Positions 1 to 6,429 of a stretch of 7,867 nt of DNA are shown one piece after another (the stretch's first letter is position 1; each line of letters starts with the position of its first letter). The notes beneath the pieces were generated by a model. It saw nothing but the letters and a program-made list of their open reading frames with translations, made no database searches and was not told the DNA's origin. The DNA comes from Salinisphaera sp. UBA6602 (GTDB lineage: Bacteria > Pseudomonadota > Gammaproteobacteria > Nevskiales > Salinisphaeraceae), in assembly GCA_002433465.1 (NCBI GenBank), contig DJIE01000256.1, positions 1,384 through 9,250 on the forward strand. The letters run 5' to 3'. The position numbers and the translations under genes are program-made.

Positions 1-1
1 G

Positions 2-1285
2 TGCGAAGGCATGCACCTGTTCACGGGGCGCGACGTCTTTCGCCGGCTGTATCAGTTCTGGGTCAAGATCTTTGCCGTGTCCTTTGGCATGGGCGTGGTA
101 TCCGGCATCGTGATGAGCTTCCAGTTCGGCACCAACTGGTCGGTGTTCGCCGAAGCCACCGCACCCGTGCTCGGGCCGCTGTTCTCCTATGAAGTGCTGA
201 CGGCCTTTTTCCTGGAGGCGACCTTTCTCGGCATCATGCTGTTCGGCTGGAACAAGGTCGGCCCGAAGCTGCATTTCTTCGCCACGGCCATGGTGGCTAT
301 CGGCACCATGCTGTCGGCCTTCTGGATTCTGTCGGCCAATTCCTGGATGCATACGCCTGCCGGCTACGAGCTGCGCGACGGCGTGTTCTATCCAGTCGAT
401 TGGTGGGCGATCGTGTTCAACCCGTCGTTCCCCTACCGCCTCGTGCACATGGTGCTGGCGGCGTATCTGACCACCGCGTTCGTCATTCTGGGCGTAGGTG
501 CCTGGTATCGCCTGAAAGGCACCGCCCACGAGGCATCCCGGGTGATGCTGGTGATGGGCGTGGCGTTCGTATCCATCGTCACGCCGCTGCAGATCGTGGC
601 CGGCGATTTCCACGGCCTGAACACCCTCGAGCATCAGCCGGCCAAGGTGGCCGCGCTCGAAGCGCACTGGGAGACGGAGAAGGGCGCGGCGCTGGCGCTG
701 TTCGCCTGGCCGGACGCAGAGGCCGAAACCAATCATTACGAGATTTCGGTGCCGAACATGGCCAGCCTCATCCTCATGCACGACTGGGATGGCGAGCTCG
801 TCGGCCTGAAGGATTTTCCGGCGAGCGAACGCCCGCCGGTGGCCCCCATCTTCTTTTCGTTCCGGCTGATGGTGGGCCTGGGCATTCTCATGCTCATCGC
901 CGGCCTGACCGGGCTGTGGCTGGCGTTTCGCGGTCGCCTGTTCGATGCCCGCGGCTATCATCGCTATCTGGTGGCGATGGCGCCTTCGGGTTTTCTGGCC
1001 GTACTGGCCGGCTGGTTCACCACCGAAATCGGGCGCCAGCCTTACACGGTGTATGGCCTGCTGCGCACGGCCGACTCGGTATCGCCGGTGTCCGCGCCCA
1101 GCGTGGCCGCCACGCTGATTACCTTCGTGATCGTCTACGGCATCGTTTTCGGTGGCGGCATGTACTACATCCTGCGCGTGATCCGCACCGGGCCCGGCAA
1201 GGCGCCCGAACACCCCGTGCCCGATCCATATGCCACGCCGGCACGGCCGCTGTCGTACCCGGATGAACCGGTAGGAGAAGAATGA
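2..1285 (+). CDS. cydA: Cytochrome bd-type (CIO-like) quinol oxidase subunit I, 5' partial
   Basis: This is the haem-bearing subunit of a bd-family terminal oxidase, a membrane enzyme that oxidises quinol and reduces oxygen to water. The frame is open from the window edge, so the ATG at 11 is internal. By comparison with E. coli CydA about 45 N-terminal residues are missing, including the first helix with the haem ligand His19. Visible family marks are the FGTNW motif, [15 protein letters not shown] (equivalents of E. coli Glu99 and Glu107), a histidine codon at 446-448 in RLVHMV (haem b558 ligand equivalent) and a methionine codon at 869-871 in FRLMV (Met393 equivalent). The stretch between GLKDF and PIFFSFR is only about a dozen residues, so the Q-loop is very short, as in cyanide-insensitive (CIO) oxidases. 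The usual GRQPW motif reads GRQPY (1031-1045). The stop overlaps the next start (ATGA). Family assignment is firm. CIO class is inferred from the short Q-loop and the neighbouring DUF2474-like gene. Confidence 0.95.
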   Translation, partial: CEGMHLFTGRDVFRRLYQFWVKIFAVSFGMGVVSGIVMSFQFGTNWSVFAEATAPVLGPLFSYEVLTAFFLEATFLGIMLFGWNKVGPKLHFFATAMVAIGTMLSAFWILSANSWMHTPAGYELRDGVFYPVDWWAIVFNPSFPYRLVHMVLAAYLTTAFVILGVGAWYRLKGTAHEASRVMLVMGVAFVSIVTPLQIVAGDFHGLNTLEHQPAKVAALEAHWETEKGAALALFAWPDAEAETNHYEISVPNMASLILMHDWDGELVGLKDFPASERPPVAPIFFSFRLMVGLGILMLIAGLTGLWLAFRGRLFDARGYHRYLVAMAPSGFLAVLAGWFTTEIGRQPYTVYGLLRTADSVSPVSAPSVAATLITFVIVYGIVFGGGMYYILRVIRTGPGKAPEHPVPDPYATPARPLSYPDEPVGEE

Positions 1286-2292
1286 TGGACAGCATCGACA
1301 TCCTGCCGCTGGTCTGGTTTGGCGTTATCGCCTTCGGCGTATTCATGTACGTGTTGCTGGACGGCTTCGTGCTGGGCATCGGCATTCTCTGCGGCGTGGC
1401 GTACGGCGAGGCCGAGCGCGACATCATGATGAACTCGGTCGCGCCGATCTGGGACGGCAATGAAACCTGGCTGGTGCTGGGCGGCGTGGCGCTGCTGGCC
1501 GCTTTCCCGCCGGCGTACACGGTGTTGCTGCCGGCGCTCTATCTGCCGCTGACCGGCATGCTCATCGCGCTGATCTTTCGCGGCGTGGCGTTCGAGTTCC
1601 GTTTCAAGGCGCGGCGCAAGCTCGGCTGGAATCTGGCCTTCGTGCTGGGCTCGCTGGTGGCCACCTTCTTCCAGGGCGTCACCCTTGGTGCGATCGTGCA
1701 GGGCATCGAAGCCAACGGCGCCCAGTACGTCGGCGGCTCTTTCGACTGGTTCTCGGGCTTTACCATGCTCACCGGTTTTGCCCTGGTCGCAGGCTATGCG
1801 CTGCTGGGCGCCACCTGGGTGGTGATGAAGACCACCGGTCTGTTGCAGGACCGGGCCTATCGCTGGTCGCGTACCCTGCTGACGGCGGTGATCGTGTTCA
1901 TGGCGCTGGTGAGCGTCTACGTGCCGTTTCTGGACGGCAACTATGCCGAGCGCTGGTTCGGCTTCCCGCATGCGCTGCTGCTGGTGCCGTTCCCGCTGCT
2001 GGGCGTGGTGGTGTCCTACTTTCTCTATCGCAGCGTGGCCGCGCGTTACGAGTACTGGCCGTTTCTGCTGTCGCTGGGCATGTTCGCCGTGGGCTACGGC
2101 GGCCTGGCGGCGAGTTTCTGGCCGCATATCATCCCGCCGCATCTGACCATCTGGAATGCCGCTTCGCCGCCCGAGACCCAGAGTTTTCTGATCGTCGGGC
2201 TGTTGATCCTGCTGCCGTTCATTCTGTTCTATACGGCCTGGTCGTACTGGATTTTCCGCGGCAAGGTCGGCCGCGACATGGGTTATCACTAG
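1282..2292 (+). CDS. cydB: Cytochrome bd-type (CIO-like) quinol oxidase subunit II
   Basis: This is the second integral membrane subunit of the bd-type oxidase, 336 residues long, the normal size for CioB/CydB. It has about eight to nine hydrophobic helices. The family motif WDGNETWLV begins at residue 57, followed by the GG..LLAAFPPAY region and FRGVAFEFRFKA near residue 100. The C-terminal YTAWSYW matches the end of E. coli CydB. The start overlaps the upstream stop as ATGA, implying translational coupling. A Shine-Dalgarno AGGAG at 1273-1277 lies 4 bases from the ATG at 1282 and 7 bases from the next in-frame ATG at 1285, so the latter may be the true start, one residue shorter. The segment normally written DGFDLG reads DGFVLG here (Val at residue 30, codon GTG at 1369-1371), replacing an aspartate conserved in E. 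coli CydB (Asp29) and, as far as I recall, in CioB proteins. Confidence 0.95.
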   Translation: MMDSIDILPLVWFGVIAFGVFMYVLLDGFVLGIGILCGVAYGEAERDIMMNSVAPIWDGNETWLVLGGVALLAAFPPAYTVLLPALYLPLTGMLIALIFRGVAFEFRFKARRKLGWNLAFVLGSLVATFFQGVTLGAIVQGIEANGAQYVGGSFDWFSGFTMLTGFALVAGYALLGATWVVMKTTGLLQDRAYRWSRTLLTAVIVFMALVSVYVPFLDGNYAERWFGFPHALLLVPFPLLGVVVSYFLYRSVAARYEYWPFLLSLGMFAVGYGGLAASFWPHIIPPHLTIWNAASPPETQSFLIVGLLILLPFILFYTAWSYWIFRGKVGRDMGYH

Positions 2293-2308
2293 CCCGGGAG
2301 CAATGACC

Positions 2309-2428
2309 ATGCGTGAAACGCCGCGCCGTCTTCTGTGGTTCGTCGGCCTGGGCGTGGCCAGTCTGCTGGCCTGGGGCGCAGCCGCGTTCGTGTTCCGCGA
2401 GGTCGTCTTTTTCGTGCTCGAGCATTAG
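2309..2428 (+). CDS. Small single-helix oxidase-associated protein (DUF2474-like)
   Basis: A 39-residue protein begins MRETPRRLLWFVGLGVASLL and ends FFVLEH. It has a short basic N-terminus, one transmembrane helix of about 20 residues (positions 8-29) and a short tail. The RRLLWFVGL start and its position directly after subunit II match the DUF2474 family, found as the last gene of CIO-type oxidase operons and analogous to CydX, which stabilises the bd oxidase haems. GGGAG at 2296-2300 is 8 bases from this ATG and only 2 bases from an in-frame ATG at 2303, so 2309 is preferred; the 2303 start would give 41 residues. The gap to the subunit II stop is 16 bases, so it is almost certainly co-transcribed. 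Family assignment is by pattern recognition; the functional role is inference from CydX. Confidence 0.85.
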   Translation: MRETPRRLLWFVGLGVASLLAWGAAAFVFREVVFFVLEH

Positions 2429-2454
2429 CCGCGTCGCACACGTTCGGCGAGCGC

Positions 2455-2473
2455 CGCGCGCTTCGAGCGCGCG
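2455..2473. repeat. GC-only inverted repeat (hairpin) after the oxidase operon
   Basis: An 8-bp perfect inverted repeat, CGCGCGCT / AGCGCGCG with a 3-base loop, sits in the 63-base gap between the oxidase operon and the DUF2868 gene. It could pause or terminate operon transcription or protect the mRNA 3' end. No T-run follows (the next bases are CGATGTTCTAATAG), so it is not a canonical intrinsic terminator. Alternating CG sequence in a GC-rich genome can also form such repeats by chance. Confidence 0.4.
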
Positions 2474-2491
2474 CGATGTTCTAATAGCAGG

Positions 2492-3919
2492 ATGAATGCT
2501 GTCCGTGCCGCGGGCCAGCGCTGGACGCTGGCCGATCTCATCGATTTCGAAACCGTGTTGATCGGCGTTGACAACGACGCGCTCGAACACGACCGGCTGA
2601 TATTCAACCGCGATATCCGCCCCGTTCTGCCGGAAGGCGACGAGCGGGCGCGGCGCCGTGCCGGCTTGCACGCCTGGCTCGCCCACCGGCGCCAGACCGA
2701 TGCGATCGACGCCGGCGAGGCCTGGACGCAGGGCCTGCGCCTGGCGCGCCTGGCGCTGTTCATGGGTATGGCCGCGGCCGGCTTTGCGTTGGTGGCCGGG
2801 TTGTGCGCAGGCACCGATGCCAACGTGCACGTCATCCTGTTTTTCGGCGTGACGCTGGTCTTTCCCTGGCTGGTGTTTGCCCTGTTCGTGCTCGTTCGTA
2901 TGTGGGGGCGCGGTTCGAGCGTACGGCTCGAAACCTGGATGGGCCGCGTGATGGCTCGGGTCACGCGTTCGCAGGATGCCCATCGCCAGCACCGGTTTCG
3001 CCTGCTGCGCGAGCGGCTTGCCGAGTCGGCCGTGCCGCGCCGCGCACTGCAGGCCGCGCTGGCGCGTACGCTCCAGATCGGTGCGGTGGGTTTTAACACC
3101 GGCCTGGTGCTGGCTTTCGTCGGATCGCTGCTGGTCTTCGACGTGCGCTTCTATTGGGAGGCGACGCCGCAGACAAACGGCGTGGTCGCTTCTGCGACCC
3201 GCGTGGTGGCGGCACCCTGGCGTGGCGTATGGCCCGAGGCGGTGCCCACGCTCGCCCAGATTGAGGCCAGTCGTGCGGCTTATGTCGACGGCAGTCGGCG
3301 GGTGCCGTCGACGCCGCAAAGCACGGCGGCATGGTGGCGTTTCCTGCTCATGTCGTTGCTTGTCTGGGGGGTGTTGCCACGCTTGCTGCTGGTGGCCTTC
3401 TATGCGTGGCGCGAGCGGCGGGCGCTGGCGGCACTGGATTTTCAGTCGCCGGGGCATCGTGGCCTGTGGCGATCGCTGACCCGTATCGAGCGCGGTGCGG
3501 TCGCCGCGCCCGCGGCCGATACGGCGCTGCTGCTGGATGTGGGCGGCAGTGGTATTCAGGGCGCGGCTATTCGTGGTTTTCTGCTGCGCGCGCTGCGGGT
3601 GAACCCGGGCGCGCAGGCCCGTATTGGCGTGCTCGACGATGACGCCGAAGCGAGCGCCGACGCCGCGCTCGCTGCCGGGCCGGATCACGTGGTGCTCGCG
3701 GTCGAGGACTGGGGGCTGGCGCCGCGCCAGGTCGGTGCGCTGCATGCCCGGGTGCGCAAGGCAGTGGGTGAAAATACGCCGATGACGTGGCTCGTTTTCG
3801 CGCGGGACGCCCAGGGCCCGAGCGCGCCCGATGAGGCGCATTTGCAGCGTTGGACACGGTTCATCGACGGCCTGCGTGATCCGGCGACCGAAATCGTGGC
3901 CTACGACGGTCGGCTTTGA
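2492..3919 (+). CDS. DUF2868-type four-helix membrane protein
   Basis: This 475-residue protein has no known biochemical function. It opens with a soluble segment of about 85 residues (LIDFETVL, then NRDI). Two close hydrophobic helices follow (roughly 88-108 and 111-138), then a basic cytoplasmic stretch, a third helix (199-218), a probable extracytoplasmic loop and a fourth helix (281-306). The 165-residue C-terminal domain alternates hydrophobic strands and helices (TALLLDVGGSG near 345, HVVLAVEDW near 400, MTWLVFARD near 430). Architecture and the gene directly downstream match the DUF2868 / DUF3482 pair seen in many proteobacteria. ATG 2492 is the only start codon in this frame after the preceding in-frame TAG (2426-2428). 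The AGCAGG upstream abuts the ATG, so the ribosome site is poor. The stop lies one base before the GTPase start, so the two are co-translated. The DUF2868 name is recognition, not a search result. Confidence 0.85.
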   Translation: MNAVRAAGQRWTLADLIDFETVLIGVDNDALEHDRLIFNRDIRPVLPEGDERARRRAGLHAWLAHRRQTDAIDAGEAWTQGLRLARLALFMGMAAAGFALVAGLCAGTDANVHVILFFGVTLVFPWLVFALFVLVRMWGRGSSVRLETWMGRVMARVTRSQDAHRQHRFRLLRERLAESAVPRRALQAALARTLQIGAVGFNTGLVLAFVGSLLVFDVRFYWEATPQTNGVVASATRVVAAPWRGVWPEAVPTLAQIEASRAAYVDGSRRVPSTPQSTAAWWRFLLMSLLVWGVLPRLLLVAFYAWRERRALAALDFQSPGHRGLWRSLTRIERGAVAAPAADTALLLDVGGSGIQGAAIRGFLLRALRVNPGAQARIGVLDDDAEASADAALAAGPDHVVLAVEDWGLAPRQVGALHARVRKAVGENTPMTWLVFARDAQGPSAPDEAHLQRWTRFIDGLRDPATEIVAYDGRL

Positions 3920-3920
3920 G

Positions 3921-5402
3921 ATGGCGCTGCGCACCACACAACCTGCCGAGTGGGTCACCGCCGAGGTTCCCTGCTTTGCCGTGGTCGGCAAGGTGAACAT
4001 GGGCAAGTCCGCGGTGCTCGCCACGCTGCTGGAAGAAGACGACGACCGCATCATTCGTATTTCGCCCGAACCGGGCGAAACCACGCGCTGCCAGAGGCTG
4101 TCGCTGGTGCTAGACGGTGCCGAGCGGCTGCGCTTTATCGATACGCCCGGGTTTCAACAGCCTATCGAAGCGCTACGCGCCATCCGCGCGCTGCACGGCA
4201 ATCGCAACGGCACACCCGGGCTTGCGACATTGCAGGCGTTCGTCGACGAGTATCGCGATAGTCACCAGTTCGAGGACGAATGCCGCCTGCTGGAGCCGTT
4301 GCTGCAGGGCGCCGGCATTCTGTACGTCATCGATCCCGGTGTGGCGGTCTACGACAGCTTCCTCGCCGAGATCGAAATCCTGCGTTTTTCCGGGCGGGCA
4401 CGGCTGGCGCTGCTCAACCAGCGCGGCGAGGCCGGCGCCGTGCATGAACACGAATGGCGCGAGCATCTGGGCAAGGCATTCAATCTCGTACGGGTTTTCG
4501 ATGCCCATCGCGCGCGCTTTGCCACGCGGCGTGACCTCCTGGCCGCGCTCAACCAGATCGACGAACGCGACCGCGAGCATCTGCAGACCACCACCGCCTT
4601 GCTCGATGCCGAATGGGAGCAGCGCCGCGAGGAAGCCGTCGAACGCATCCAGCACTTCCTGCGCACCGCGCTGGCGCTGCGCGAACACGGCCATTATGCC
4701 GAAGACGCGTCCGCACCGGAGGCCGCCAAACGCGAAGCCGTGAAGCAGGCCAGCCGGCGCTATTACGAGCGTATTGCCGCGCTTGAGCGCGAGACAGCGA
4801 ACGATCTTTTACGCCTGTATCGGCATACCGCGGTGCAGGCCGAAGCGATGAAAGGCTTTGACGACGATCTGGACCTGGCCAGCGATGAAACCTGGCGCCG
4901 GCTGGGCCTGACCCGTCAGCAGCTGACGTTCGTAGGCGCTGCGGTCGGCGCGAGTGCCGGCATCGGCGTGGATGCCGCGACGTTCGGCCACTCCCTCGGG
5001 GTTGGGGCGCTGATTGGCGGCCTGGGCGGCGGGGCGCTGGCGTTTTTCAAGGGTGACGCCCTTCCCACGCTGCGCCTGGACATGGTGCGGATTGGCCCGC
5101 TCGGCGGCCAGCGCATCACCGTGGGGCCGCCGCGCAACCCGAACTTCGCCTGGGTTTTGCTGGATTCGATTCTGATTCGTTACCGCCAGATTCTGTCGCG
5201 CGCCCATGCCCGACGCGGCGATGCCCTGCTCGAAGGCGAGGCCGGCGATGGCAGCATCGCGCGCGAGCTGGCCAGCGGCCCGCAGAAAGCGCTGGCGCGG
5301 TGGTTTCGCTCGGTCACCCGCGTCCAGCGCGACCCGGAACAGGAAAGCGCGGCTTTTGCCGCGCTGCTTGCCGTGCTGACGTTGATCGAGGACGAACTCT
5401 AG
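3921..5402 (+). CDS. Era/dynamin-like GTPase, DUF3482 type
   Basis: A 493-residue protein with an N-terminal TRAFAC-class GTPase domain. The P-loop (G1) GKVNMGKS is at residues 23-30, the switch I threonines lie in PGETT (51-55) and G3 DTPG is at 74-77. The position expected for G4 (NKxD) reads NQRG at 166-169, so guanine recognition is not canonical. The middle (about 215-320) is charged and helical, probably coiled coil. A glycine/alanine-rich hydrophobic segment at about 334-377 (VGAAVGASAGIGVD..., ending LGGGALAFFKGD) resembles a membrane-inserting helical hairpin. The rest is a soluble C-terminal domain. The ATG at 3921 is chosen because it follows the upstream TGA by one base; an upstream in-frame ATG at 3831 would overlap the previous gene by about 90 bases and add residues unrelated to a G domain. 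The partner is presumably the DUF2868 membrane protein. Its TAG stop lies in the left end of the palindromic element. The cellular role is unknown. Confidence 0.88.
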   Translation: MALRTTQPAEWVTAEVPCFAVVGKVNMGKSAVLATLLEEDDDRIIRISPEPGETTRCQRLSLVLDGAERLRFIDTPGFQQPIEALRAIRALHGNRNGTPGLATLQAFVDEYRDSHQFEDECRLLEPLLQGAGILYVIDPGVAVYDSFLAEIEILRFSGRARLALLNQRGEAGAVHEHEWREHLGKAFNLVRVFDAHRARFATRRDLLAALNQIDERDREHLQTTTALLDAEWEQRREEAVERIQHFLRTALALREHGHYAEDASAPEAAKREAVKQASRRYYERIAALERETANDLLRLYRHTAVQAEAMKGFDDDLDLASDETWRRLGLTRQQLTFVGAAVGASAGIGVDAATFGHSLGVGALIGGLGGGALAFFKGDALPTLRLDMVRIGPLGGQRITVGPPRNPNFAWVLLDSILIRYRQILSRAHARRGDALLEGEAGDGSIARELASGPQKALARWFRSVTRVQRDPEQESAAFAALLAVLTLIEDEL

Positions 5403-5574
5403 GGCCTGTTAACGCGAATGAAATAGAGCGCGTCCCTTCGGGTTGCGCCCAAAATCCCGCCATACGGCGTTGCGTGGCTTGGCCCTGGAATAACCGGGGC
5501 TGGCACCACGCGCCTTGTCTGGCACGATTTTGAGCCGCAACGCGGCGATTAGCATTCGTGTTAACAGGCCCTAG
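5399..5574. mobile_element. Putative MITE: 176-bp imperfect palindrome with 22-bp terminal inverted repeats
   Basis: The ends 5399-5420 and 5553-5574 are inverted copies matching at 21 of 22 positions; the outer part reads CTAGGGCCTGTTAAC. The interior is also an imperfect palindrome. AAAATC (5451-5456) pairs with GATTTT (5526-5531), TTGCG (5443-5447) with CGCAA (5536-5540), and GCGTGG (5472-5477) with CCACGC (5506-5511), all centred near 5491. The left arm carries an extra mini-hairpin, CCC TTC GGG (5434-5442). There is no credible ORF. The flanking CTAG on each side (5399-5402 and 5571-5574) can be read as a 4-bp target duplication, but CTAG is self-complementary, so it cannot be separated from the inverted repeat by sequence alone. 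A 4-bp YTAR-type duplication would fit IS5-group transposition (inference). Alternatively it is a palindromic intergenic repeat of another class. As RNA it would form a long hairpin on either strand between two convergent genes. Confidence 0.72.
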
Positions 5575-6284
5575 TCCTGCGTCTGTTCGGCGATGGCCTG
5601 CTGGATGCGCTCGTAGCTGACGACGCCGGAAAACATTTGGTCGCCTACGATCACCGTGGGGGTGGCACGCAGGCTGATGGCCTTGCCGGCTTCCTGATTG
5701 CGGGCGATCACGTCGTCCACGCCGCCCTGGGTCATGCAGGCTTCCAGGCGCTGAGCGTTCACGCCGGACTCGACCGCCATATCCAGAAACATGGCGGTGG
5801 GGTCATCGCGCTGCGACCAGTCACGCTGGGTTTCGAACAGGCGCTGGTGATAGGGCCAGAAACGGTCCTGACGGGCGGCGCAGCGCGCGGCCACCGCGGC
5901 CTGCTGGGCATGGGCATGCATGGGCAGCGGGAAATCGAAAAAGATGAAGCGCACCTTGCCGGAGTCGACCAGTTCGTCGCGAATCCGCTCGGCGGTGGGG
6001 GCGAACGCGCCGCAGGCCGGGCACTGGTAGTCGGCGAACTCGCGCACGGTGACGGGCGCATCCGCGCTGCCGACGGCCTCGCCGAGGGCGTCGTACTCGG
6101 TTTCAAAGGTGTTGATGGTGTCGGCGGTCAGGGTACGAACGTTGTCGGCCCCGGGTGCGGCGCCGTCACCGTTCCCCCGGAAGCTGATCACCAGGATCGC
6201 CAGGATGATCAGCGCACCCAGAATCAGGGCAGGAACGAACAGGGCGCCAAACAGGCTGGAACGGCCAGTGTTCTGGGGGCTCAT
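5571..6284 (-). CDS. Membrane-anchored DsbA-like thioredoxin-fold protein
   Basis: A 237-residue thiol-disulfide oxidoreductase of the DsbA / Thioredoxin_4 type, probably acting in the periplasm on exported proteins. Residues 11-35 form one strongly hydrophobic helix without a clear cleavage site, so it is likely an N-terminal anchor. A linker follows, then the thioredoxin fold. The active site CPAC is at 88-91 within EFADYQCPACGAF, and the cis-proline loop is ATPTVIVG (Pro about 209). An inserted helical region between them contains FFDFPLPMHAHA. The ATG at 6284 is chosen over an upstream ATG at 6332 because GAGGAG lies 7 bases before it and the hydrophobic anchor then starts near the N-terminus. 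A promoter candidate lies about 45 bases upstream. Its TAG stop lies in the right end of the palindromic element. No DsbB- or DsbD-like partner is present here, so oxidase versus isomerase or reductase role is open. Confidence 0.92.
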   Translation of the reverse strand: MSPQNTGRSSLFGALFVPALILGALIILAILVISFRGNGDGAAPGADNVRTLTADTINTFETEYDALGEAVGSADAPVTVREFADYQCPACGAFAPTAERIRDELVDSGKVRFIFFDFPLPMHAHAQQAAVAARCAARQDRFWPYHQRLFETQRDWSQRDDPTAMFLDMAVESGVNAQRLEACMTQGGVDDVIARNQEAGKAISLRATPTVIVGDQMFSGVVSYERIQQAIAEQTQD

Positions 6285-6327
6285 ACGACGACTCCTCGGG
6301 CCGACTGGTGGGCGACAACAGCCCGGG

Positions 6328-6357
6328 ATCATACCGCGTGTGACGCCAGCGGGTCAG
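6328..6357 (-). promoter_or_regulatory. Sigma70-like promoter candidate for the DsbA-like gene
   Basis: Read on the minus strand, CTGACC (6352-6357) and TATGAT (6328-6333) are separated by 18 bases. The -10 box matches TATAAT at 5 of 6 positions and the -35 box matches TTGACA at 4 of 6. A start near 6321 would give a leader of about 37 bases with a good Shine-Dalgarno. It lies downstream of the terminator at 6382-6403, consistent with separate transcription from the PRC-barrel gene. Confidence 0.5.
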
Positions 6358-6381
6358 GTACGTTTCCAGCGGACATAAGAA

Positions 6382-6403
6382 AGGAGGGGCCGCGGCCCCT
6401 CCT
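6382..6403 (-). terminator. Rho-independent terminator of the PRC-barrel gene
   Basis: A perfect 22-base palindrome (AGGAGGGGCCG and its complement, 11 bp each side) lies 26 bases after the PRC-barrel stop. Read on the minus strand it is followed by TTCTTATG, which with the last stem base gives a short T-rich tail (TTTCTT). The innermost bases must open to form a loop, leaving a stem of about 9 bp. Plus-strand reading gives no T-run, so it acts for the minus strand. Confidence 0.8.
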
Positions 6404-6429
6404 CGATACGCTTGATGCAAGCGCCGCGA

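Noticed and set aside
1165..2310. Long minus-strand open frame opposite oxidase subunit II
   Set aside because: The translation is rich in Arg, His and Gln with no hydrophobic core or domain. It mirrors the third-position GC bias of the clear subunit II gene on the plus strand.
2480..2491. Possible -10 box (TCTAAT) giving a leaderless transcript for the DUF2868 gene
   Set aside because: The spacing to the ATG would fit a leaderless start, but the expected -35 region is GC-only (CGCGCT) with no match, so support is too weak.
3831..3920. Upstream start for the GTPase gene at 3831
   Set aside because: It would add 30 residues that overlap the DUF2868 coding region and do not look like a G domain. 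The ATG at 3921 follows the previous stop directly.
2219..4084. 621-codon minus-strand open frame opposite the DUF2868 gene
   Set aside because: It spans three real plus-strand genes, has Arg/His/Gln/Pro-rich composition and no recognisable motif; a GC-bias shadow.
5300..5533. Short plus-strand open frame running into the palindromic element
   Set aside because: It overlaps the end of the GTPase gene in another frame and then crosses the repeat; no domain or ribosome site.
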